Assembly: GCA_039923455.1 (NCBI GenBank)
Contig: JBDTCS010000321.1
Span: 1-13,125, forward strand
Source of the DNA: JBDTCS01 sp039923455
GTDB lineage: Bacteria; Bacteroidota; Ignavibacteria; Palsa-1295
DNA: 13,125 nucleotides
Direction of reading: 5' to 3'
In this document: positions 7,373-13,125 of the stretch, one piece after another
Numbering within the stretch: the stretch's first letter is position 1
How the letters are laid out: each line of letters begins with the position of its first letter
The notes under the pieces: model-generated
What the model saw: only the letters and a program-made list of their open reading frames with translations
What the model was told of the DNA's origin: nothing
The model's database searches: none
Translations under genes and position numbers: made by a program

Positions 7373-8569
7373 ATGATTGTCGAGAAGCGATATTTTATTG
7401 TGACAGAGTCACCCGTGCAAGGATTGAGCGCAATGGAAACAGCCTCCATTGTTGCTCGAGGCGTTCGGACGGTAGAGAAGGAGATCAAAACGGAAAATCT
7501 TGTGCAACTTCCGCTGATCGATGGTGGCACAGGAACGCTCGAGCAACTCGTAACACTCACGCTTGGCTCATTCTTGGAAGTAGAGGCGACGAACGCTGAA
7601 GGCGAGGATGCGATCATTCCACTCGGCTTTGTTTCCGAGGGTGGAAGAATGGCAGCGATCGAGATGAAGGCTGTTTCGTGTTTGTCCACGCCGAGTGATA
7701 CAAATTCCGCAGAGTGCACCGGAACGACATACGGCGTGGGAGAACTGATACGCGATGCAGTGGACGAGGGTGCGTTCTCCGTGATTCTCGGATGGGACGA
7801 GCCGCTGGCTCGCGATGCAGGTTTGGGAATTGCGGCTGCGATCGGAGTGAAGTTTTATGACGCGAAGGAGGCTGAACTGGATCTTAAAAAAGTGACACCC
7901 GATCTGTTGAGTCGAATAACGAGAGTTGATGCCACCGCTCGGCCATTTGAGATGCTGACTGCGAGGCTCTTTGTTGCCAAGGCACGTTCAATATTGGAAC
8001 TCGAGAAAAATTTTGAACCGAAGCAATCGAGCGCCTTCGTTGAACAGCTTGAGCGCATAGCGGAGATACTCAAGCGGGATTGCGATATCACTATTCCAAA
8101 TCCGTCCAGTCACGCAATCGGAAGCGGTGTTTCATTCGGGCTCACGGCATTCTTCACATCGGAGTTTCGCAATGGCGGTACCCTATTGCTCGAAGCGGTG
8201 AATTTTGCCGAGATGCTTTCGCATCCGAAAGCAGACCATTTGCTCGTCGTAACCTCATCGCTGGAGGAAATCCTGAGCGAACGATCGGAAACATTGCAAG
8301 TGGTGCTCAGCTCTACAGAATCTTCAGGTATGCCGGGACAAGTTATCGTTCGCGAAACTCCCGCGGCTGCGACACTCAAAGCGTTCAAGAAAAAGTACGG
8401 GCTCATCTCCGATGTGTATGCGTTGAGCGACGCACCACTTTTTGCAGCGCCACTTGCTGCAACTGCGAGCGATACAGACCGGCGTAGGGATGCCCTTCTG
8501 CGATTCGAAAAATTGCTTCCGAAGGTTCTTGCAGCTCAGCCGCATGCGGAAGTTCGCCGACCTTCCTAA
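7373..8569 (+). CDS. Divergent glycerate-kinase-I-like protein, probable pseudoenzyme
   Basis: A 398-residue soluble protein with no signal peptide. Several stretches follow the glycerate kinase type I (GarK/GlxK, Gly_kinase) layout in order: a PVQGLSAMETASIVARGV segment (14-31) for the usual FKGSLSA..VA..I..G, LPLIDGGTGTLEQLV (46-60) for LPxADGGEGTxxAL, and TTYGVGELIRDAVDEGA (118-134) for TTYGTGELIxxALdxGa. The positions that normally carry catalytic motifs are changed: GGSATNDGG reads GWDEPLARDAG (140-150), the CDVxNPL region near 195 is unrecognisable, and TGEGxxDxQS reads VTSSLEEILSE (293-303). The fold is likely kept and the activity lost. The ATG at 7373 has a weak GAGA upstream. It lies 40 bp after the GWxTD gene and 2 bp before the next gene. 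A truly functional but unusual kinase is the alternative. Confidence 0.75.
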   Translation: MIVEKRYFIVTESPVQGLSAMETASIVARGVRTVEKEIKTENLVQLPLIDGGTGTLEQLVTLTLGSFLEVEATNAEGEDAIIPLGFVSEGGRMAAIEMKAVSCLSTPSDTNSAECTGTTYGVGELIRDAVDEGAFSVILGWDEPLARDAGLGIAAAIGVKFYDAKEAELDLKKVTPDLLSRITRVDATARPFEMLTARLFVAKARSILELEKNFEPKQSSAFVEQLERIAEILKRDCDITIPNPSSHAIGSGVSFGLTAFFTSEFRNGGTLLLEAVNFAEMLSHPKADHLLVVTSSLEEILSERSETLQVVLSSTESSGMPGQVIVRETPAAATLKAFKKKYGLISDVYALSDAPLFAAPLAATASDTDRRRDALLRFEKLLPKVLAAQPHAEVRRPS

Positions 8570-8571
8570 CT

Positions 8572-9297
8572 ATGAAATGCGCGATTGCCTTGTTCGTAGA
8601 TCTGGTACTCAGTCTGATGCTCGTGCATGTAGCACAGGCGCAACAGTCAGATTCGTCGGAAGCCGACCCAAGCGCACGGCTTCGTGAGGCTCGCGACCGA
8701 GTACCGATTCTCTTGCGTCTTTTCTTGCCGGACGGGCTTCGAGAGGGATACATTTTGCGCGAGTATCTCGCGAGTGATGATTTCGTTTCGGATGAGGCAG
8801 GCCGCTCCGACACCGAGAAATTCGATGACATCTATGATTGTGCCGTAGAGCTTGCGCACGGAGAGACGACGAAAACGTTTCTTGCAACAGCATTTAGCGT
8901 GTTCGAACACAGGTCGATTCCGATTCAAATATTCGGAGGTGTTGTTTCGATCCCTCTAACGACCGAGTCAGCGGAGCATTATCAAAAACGAGTCGATCAT
9001 CTCCCGATCCATGTGTATGGTGCGGAGAACGATCGGGATAAATCCCAGCATTTTTTTGCGAGCGCGTGGCTCAAGCGTGTCTTTGGCATCAGTTGGTTTG
9101 CGAATGTGCTGGGCGAACTCGTCGAGATTGGGGAAGAAAGTTTTGTCCTTGGCGGTTCAAACGATCCGAGGGATAAACATGCCAATCACGATGGCGTTGA
9201 GTGTGCAAGCAATTATGACGATTGCGTCTTTCAACTCCCGAGCAATTATTTGACGCCGAATCCTACGCTTCCGGTTAGAACTGAAACTACGAGATAG
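8572..9297 (+). CDS. Exported YfiM/DUF2279-like protein
   Basis: A 241-residue protein whose ATG lies two bases after the preceding stop, suggesting translational coupling. Residues 1-24 form a signal peptide (hydrophobic core, cut after AQA before QQSD). The middle (30-140) is acidic and not recognised. Residues 154-210 read DRDKSQHFFASAWLKR, then GELVEIGEES, then DPRDKHANHDGVE. This resembles the DKxQHFxASAxL, G-x-x-K/V-E and late D-x-x-x-N-x-x-G pattern of the YfiM (DUF2279) family of small envelope proteins. The family has no established biochemical role. The extra N-terminal ~130 residues are longer than usual for it. A periplasmic or outer-membrane location is inferred from the signal. 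Confidence 0.7.
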   Translation: MKCAIALFVDLVLSLMLVHVAQAQQSDSSEADPSARLREARDRVPILLRLFLPDGLREGYILREYLASDDFVSDEAGRSDTEKFDDIYDCAVELAHGETTKTFLATAFSVFEHRSIPIQIFGGVVSIPLTTESAEHYQKRVDHLPIHVYGAENDRDKSQHFFASAWLKRVFGISWFANVLGELVEIGEESFVLGGSNDPRDKHANHDGVECASNYDDCVFQLPSNYLTPNPTLPVRTETTR

Positions 9298-9394
9298 TTC
9301 GCAACTGTTCATTGAGACAGTATTTCGCGAGAAAGATTTGCGCGTCTGTTCAAAGCGCTCACTGAAAAACGCTCCTGTGAATAAAGCTCCTAAG

Positions 9395-10315
9395 ATGTTT
9401 GTTATACGGTTTGCCTCACGTAACGCGCAACCGTTGAAGCTCTGCCTGGCCTTCGTCGTGATTGCAATTCTTCCAATCTATGGTTGCAAGGAAGCCGGCT
9501 TTCGGAACATGGATGATACGCGTCATCATGCTTCGACACAGATCGCACGAGAAGTGCTCTCGCAAATTCAAGAAGGGCTGAAGCTCTATCACGATGAACA
9601 TCGTTCCTATCCTACTACGAACGAGACACATCTCTACGATTCGATTCATAATTATCTTAAGGAGCCGATGGATCCGGCGCAGCTGTATCACAACGATGGA
9701 GGCACGAAGGGATTTTATATCGCCATCGGCGGCAGAAACAATCGCGTGATCTATCGTTATCCACCAACGGTCGGGCCAACGGATTACACGCTCTATTGGT
9801 CGGGTCCGAATGGTGTTGATGAAGAGGGCGAAGGGGATGATCTTCCTTCGTGGGATACATCGCTCGCTGGAAGATTTGAGCGACGGAAGTTGGTCGATCT
9901 TCGTGCCGATGGTTCGCCCCCCGTCGAGATGCTGCTGGTCAAAACCGGAAGCGATCTTTTCAAGGATTCCGTGCGATTTACACTGCGTGACAAGGACTCC
10001 ACACTCTTTCGAGATGTTTGGCCGCTTCGAGATTATTTTAAGCTGCGTCCTGATCTGACCGAACGCGATCGCGCTCGAACTGTCCGCGAGGAATTACAGC
10101 GCTTTTTTAATACGAGTGAGTTTGTTCACACCGATTCCCTAATGCAGCAAGATTGGCTGAAGTGGGCTGACCTGAAACCTCAGTCACCGGAGGCACTCGA
10201 GATATCACACAAGAATCTTACGATGTTTAATTATTATACCGGTGCGGGAGGTTCACGCGGGATCGTTTGGAGTCCGGTACGCAAGAGGATCATTCGAGTT
10301 TGGAAGAGCAACTAA
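9395..10315 (+). CDS. Lipoprotein with GspG-like pseudopilin domain and unnamed C-terminal module
   Basis: 306 residues from the ATG at 9395. The frame is open from a TTG at 9338, but this ATG starts the signal sequence directly. The signal ends in a lipobox (AILPIYGC) with Cys31 as the lipid anchor. Residues 48-150 resemble the C-terminal part of the type II secretion major pseudopilin GspG: a helix, LYHDEHRSYPTTNE (64-77) for the YxxDxGxYPTTxQ signature, EPMDP (90-94), and YTLYWSGPNGVDEEGEGDD (131-149) for the calcium-binding SxGpDG..G..DDI loop. The N-terminal methylated pilin helix is absent and a lipid anchor takes its place. Residues 165-306 form a second module shared with the next gene and ending in VWKSN. 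The function is unknown; an envelope or secretion-related role is inference. Confidence 0.75.
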   Translation: MFVIRFASRNAQPLKLCLAFVVIAILPIYGCKEAGFRNMDDTRHHASTQIAREVLSQIQEGLKLYHDEHRSYPTTNETHLYDSIHNYLKEPMDPAQLYHNDGGTKGFYIAIGGRNNRVIYRYPPTVGPTDYTLYWSGPNGVDEEGEGDDLPSWDTSLAGRFERRKLVDLRADGSPPVEMLLVKTGSDLFKDSVRFTLRDKDSTLFRDVWPLRDYFKLRPDLTERDRARTVREELQRFFNTSEFVHTDSLMQQDWLKWADLKPQSPEALEISHKNLTMFNYYTGAGGSRGIVWSPVRKRIIRVWKSN

Positions 10316-10320
10316 ACAAA

Positions 10321-10983
10321 ATGGATACGCAGCGCAGCTCTCTCTTCAAGGTTCGCAGTTTTTGTGCAATCCTCTTTTGTGGTATTGTTTTGCTGTTGAA
10401 TTTGGAGCCGACAACCTTGCATGCGCAATCTGCAGATAGTACGAGCATCACCGGTTCGATCAAGGAGGCCAAGAGCGATAGCACGCATTTGCTCGAACTT
10501 GCTCAACGTATGCTCGCATTGAATGCAAAACAATTGGCGTCGATGCGAGTTCTGGATGTGACAGGTGATACGATTCCGGAGCGGTTGCGTGTGTGGGCGA
10601 ACATTATCCCACGGGTAGGCAAAATGCGTCTCCATTTTAGCATTACACAAGGTAAGCGAGTGGTGTTTGCGACGGAATGGAGTGCGAGCGAATATTTTGC
10701 TCCGGAGGATTCGCTGCCCGACATCATAAAATTAAAGTTGCTTCGAAGGAACGTCACCGTATTTTTTGCGAATGAAAATTTCTCGACCGTTGATTCGGCG
10801 GGCATCGCAGAGCTTATCCGTGCGAACGCGATAGCAGAGATTAAGCCGGATTCAAAAGAAGAGGCAGAGCTCGAACGGATTGCTCCGATAACAATGCTAA
10901 GTGTCTTTCAAGGTCGTGATCTATTTTACGGATTAGCTTGGCTTCCATCCAAGAAGCGTATGGTCAAAGTATGGCGCAATTAA
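10321..10983 (+). CDS. Exported protein sharing a C-terminal module with the GspG-like lipoprotein
   Basis: 220 residues from the ATG at 10321, five bases after the previous stop. An upstream GTG at 10267 in the same frame overlaps the previous gene and adds an implausible charged tail. A signal peptide covers residues 1-35 (core CAILFCGIVLLLNLEP, cut near LHA-QS). Residues 76-220 align by eye with residues 165-306 of the preceding protein: RVLDVTGDTIPERL, MRLHFSITQGK, TEWSASEYF, VTVFFANENFSTVDSAG, and the tail GLAWLPSKKRMVKVWRN against GIVWSPVRKRIIRVWKSN. The two are tandem paralogues over this module, but only the upstream gene carries the pilin-like part. I do not recognise the family. An opening of D-x-x-x-D plus a tail of alternating strands suggests a small beta-rich periplasmic domain. 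Confidence 0.7.
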   Translation: MDTQRSSLFKVRSFCAILFCGIVLLLNLEPTTLHAQSADSTSITGSIKEAKSDSTHLLELAQRMLALNAKQLASMRVLDVTGDTIPERLRVWANIIPRVGKMRLHFSITQGKRVVFATEWSASEYFAPEDSLPDIIKLKLLRRNVTVFFANENFSTVDSAGIAELIRANAIAEIKPDSKEEAELERIAPITMLSVFQGRDLFYGLAWLPSKKRMVKVWRN

Positions 10984-11008
10984 CATTGTTTGTGAGGCTC
11001 TCCAAATC

Positions 11009-13125
11009 ATGATCTATCGTAAAGCAGATAGCACGAACTTAGACACCGGCGGCATTCTCGAGGTGATCGAACAACGCATCGCCTCTGGAGATCGCGATAG
11101 CTTCCTATTGCTCGTTCCGACGCGCGCAAGGGTGAAGGATATCGAGCAGAAGTTACTTAACGCAAGCCCAAATGGCGCCCTTGTTACCCCGCCGATCTAT
11201 ACCCTTGCCGACCTTGCGTTCGGGCTGCTCCGGCGCGTTCGTCCTGATATCCGTCTAATTACAGATGCAGAGTCCAGCGTGTTCCTTGAACTTGCAATAC
11301 AGGCGTTGCATAAACAAAATGCGCTTAAATATTTCGAACACCATCCCGGAAATCCGCGCGCACTTCCATTGCCTCGCGGCACGTTCGAAACCGTGTTGAA
11401 TACGATTCGTGCACTTAAACGCTCCGGTCAAACTCCTGAAACTTTGAAGCATGAACTTGGTCAGGTCGCTAAAGCGCACCCGGCCTCGACCGAGGTGTTG
11501 CGTTCGCATGATATCCATCTGATCTTTTCAGCCTATGAGCAGCAACTCGGCGATCTCTTGACCGATACCTATGGTGCGTTTCAACTCCTGCGTCGCAGCT
11601 ATGCAAACTCAGGTGTGAAGAGCATTGCGGGGCGTACCAATGATAGTAGTCTCGACTCTGTTTTTCGTTCAGCATTTCCGGAAGTGCGGGAAGTATTTGT
11701 GGAAGGATTCCTTCGTTTTGAAAATCCCGAATACGATTTATTGCACGAGCTCAGCTTACTCGATGGAATTGATGTATATGTGGAATTGCTCACACAAACA
11801 ACAAATCACAAATTATTTGGTGCTGTCGAGCGTATCGCTGAGCGATTAGAAGCTCAAGGTTTTGTTCGCAATGATAGTAGGAGTGACGTGCCGCGTGAGG
11901 CGAGCCCTTCGGATAGCTTTCGAGTTCGACTGGCCGATTCGCTGTTCACTCGCTCATTCGGTCCAAAGCAGGATCGTCTCGATTGCACTTCGAGCGTGCA
12001 TGTATGGAAGGGGCGTACGCGAATGGAAGAGGTCGAGAATATTGCACGTGCAATCAAGGTGATTTATGAGCGCGATCCTTTGGTGCGAGCAGATCTTTCG
12101 CGTATTTGTATCGCCACGTTTATCGAGTCGGATTATACTCCGCTTTTTCGCGAAGTGTTCGCACGATTTGAGATCCCCGTGAACGTAATGGATCGTTTTA
12201 AACTGGACAACGCACAAGTGCTCTCGGGCCTGCTCTTGTTTTTAGAGATGGCGAACCACGGAATTCGCAAGCGCGATCTTGTTCGAACGTTATCGAATCC
12301 AAACTTTACGTTTGAAAGTGTAGCTGGGACTAAGATCGATGCCGCAAACATGATGCGGGTTGTCGTCAAGTATCGATTGAGTGGCAATGACTCCGATTGG
12401 ATCGAAGCCCTGCATGATCGATTCGAGGTGAATGCACATAGCATCCTTACCGGAGAAGGCATCGAGGATGAGCGAGGGCTCCAGGATCTTGAGCGCGAGC
12501 AGGTCGAAATAAAAAAAGGACTCGAGGATCTTCAAAGTATGCGTAAGCTACTCGAGCCGTTTAAATATCCGATGTATCCGAGAGAGTTCAAGGAACACCT
12601 CCATACGCTGCTGTTGCAAACAAAAATCTTAGAACGTCTACTTGCTTCGAGTGAGGTCACACTCGAAGCCGGATATCTGGAGATCGAGACGCGTGGGTAT
12701 CGAACATTCGTGAAATTAGTAGAGGATCTCGATTCGCTCTTTCGGTTGATCGGGGCGGAGGAAGAGAAGCTCGGTCTTTCGTTTTACCTCGATCGATTGC
12801 GTACGGCCTCACTTCTGAGCCGATTCAATCCGCGTTTTGAGCCCGGGCGTGTGCACGTAACTTCGCTTGAGCAAACGCAAGGCCTCTCGTTCGACTATAT
12901 GTTCGTCGCAGGGCTTGCCGATAGCAAATTCCCATCCTCCTATGAGCCGCAGATATTTTTGCTTGATGCGCTGCAAAAAGACGGCGAGCAGAAGCAACTC
13001 GAAGAAGAACGATTGCTGTTTTTTAGTGCAATAACCAATTGGACCAAGGAATTGTATCTTTCGTATTCCTCTGAAGAAGAACAAAAGCTAAATGCGAGTC
13101 CATCTCCTTTCTTGCGTGCGCTGAC
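11009..13125 (+). CDS. addB: AddB-like helicase-nuclease subunit, N-terminal part, cut by the window edge
   Basis: An open frame of about 705 codons with no stop before the edge. It resembles the AddB family, whose complex with AddA processes double-strand DNA ends for RecA-dependent repair. Evidence: the N-terminal SFLLLVPTRARVKDIE strand-helix (residues 31-46), the VEGFLRFENPEYDLL segment near 231, and the late helicase motif VHVTSLEQTQGLSFDYMFVAGLADSKFP (about 615-641), followed by EEERLLFFSAITNWTKELYLSYSS. The usual GxxGxGKT Walker A loop is absent from the N-terminus, as in the AddB class with an inactive helicase domain. The PD-(D/E)XK nuclease domain and cysteine cluster would lie beyond 13125. 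The ATG follows a GTGAGG about 12 bases upstream, 25 bp after the previous gene. A RecB/RecC-type protein is the alternative. Confidence 0.75.
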   Translation, partial: MIYRKADSTNLDTGGILEVIEQRIASGDRDSFLLLVPTRARVKDIEQKLLNASPNGALVTPPIYTLADLAFGLLRRVRPDIRLITDAESSVFLELAIQALHKQNALKYFEHHPGNPRALPLPRGTFETVLNTIRALKRSGQTPETLKHELGQVAKAHPASTEVLRSHDIHLIFSAYEQQLGDLLTDTYGAFQLLRRSYANSGVKSIAGRTNDSSLDSVFRSAFPEVREVFVEGFLRFENPEYDLLHELSLLDGIDVYVELLTQTTNHKLFGAVERIAERLEAQGFVRNDSRSDVPREASPSDSFRVRLADSLFTRSFGPKQDRLDCTSSVHVWKGRTRMEEVENIARAIKVIYERDPLVRADLSRICIATFIESDYTPLFREVFARFEIPVNVMDRFKLDNAQVLSGLLLFLEMANHGIRKRDLVRTLSNPNFTFESVAGTKIDAANMMRVVVKYRLSGNDSDWIEALHDRFEVNAHSILTGEGIEDERGLQDLEREQVEIKKGLEDLQSMRKLLEPFKYPMYPREFKEHLHTLLLQTKILERLLASSEVTLEAGYLEIETRGYRTFVKLVEDLDSLFRLIGAEEEKLGLSFYLDRLRTASLLSRFNPRFEPGRVHVTSLEQTQGLSFDYMFVAGLADSKFPSSYEPQIFLLDALQKDGEQKQLEEERLLFFSAITNWTKELYLSYSSEEEQKLNASPSPFLRAL

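Noticed and set aside
6886..7719. 277-codon open frame on the minus strand
   Set aside because: It is antisense to both the GWxTD and the glycerate-kinase-like genes, whose plus-strand translations carry family motifs. Its own translation has no recognisable domain and crosses the gap between them.
8403..8831. 142-codon minus-strand frame across the end of the kinase-like gene
   Set aside because: It is antisense to two tightly coupled plus-strand genes, is Arg/Ser-rich, and shows no domain.
9338..9394. TTG start extending the GspG-like lipoprotein by 19 residues
   Set aside because: The extension is basic and polar and would push the lipobox signal away from the N-terminus. The ATG at 9395 gives a normal lipoprotein signal.
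10267..10320. GTG start extending the exported paralogue upstream
   Set aside because: It overlaps the previous gene and adds charged residues before the signal peptide. The ATG at 10321 is a better fit.

Overview
The window looks like a chromosomal segment from an uncultivated member of the FCB group, close to Ignavibacteria, Kapabacteria or Chlorobi. This placement is an inference. It rests on a secreted Asp-box protein with a C-terminal type IX secretion (Por) sorting domain, a GWxTD-domain protein, and genes that rarely have a Shine-Dalgarno sequence and often use TTG or GTG starts. No rRNA, tRNA, CRISPR array, integrase or transposase is visible.

Left part (1-5527). Positions 1-292 hold no supportable gene but carry two copies of an imperfect direct repeat, each built around a long palindrome. 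Next comes rimO (plus strand), a confident ribosomal protein S12 methylthiotransferase. Its stop codon overlaps the stop codon of a convergent small lipoprotein gene (minus strand). After a 212-bp divergent gap there is a large secreted Asp-box protein with a type IX sorting tail (plus), which converges on a GT4-type glycosyltransferase (minus). A 359-bp gap with two hairpin-forming sequences then separates the glycosyltransferase from the right-hand cluster.

Right part (5887-13125). Six genes run on the plus strand with gaps of 40, 2, 97, 5 and 25 bp, so they are probably co-transcribed at least in part. In order they are: an exported GWxTD protein; a divergent glycerate-kinase-I-like protein that seems to have lost its catalytic motifs; an exported YfiM/DUF2279-like protein; a lipoprotein whose middle resembles the C-terminal domain of the type II secretion pseudopilin GspG; an exported protein that shares its C-terminal module with that lipoprotein; and the N-terminal ~705 codons of an AddB-like helicase-nuclease subunit that runs off the right edge.

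The most unusual part is 7373-10983: an apparent pseudokinase followed by three exported proteins, two of which share a module I cannot assign to a named family. Their joint role is unknown. An envelope function is the simplest inference, because four of the five genes preceding the AddB-like gene encode export signals.
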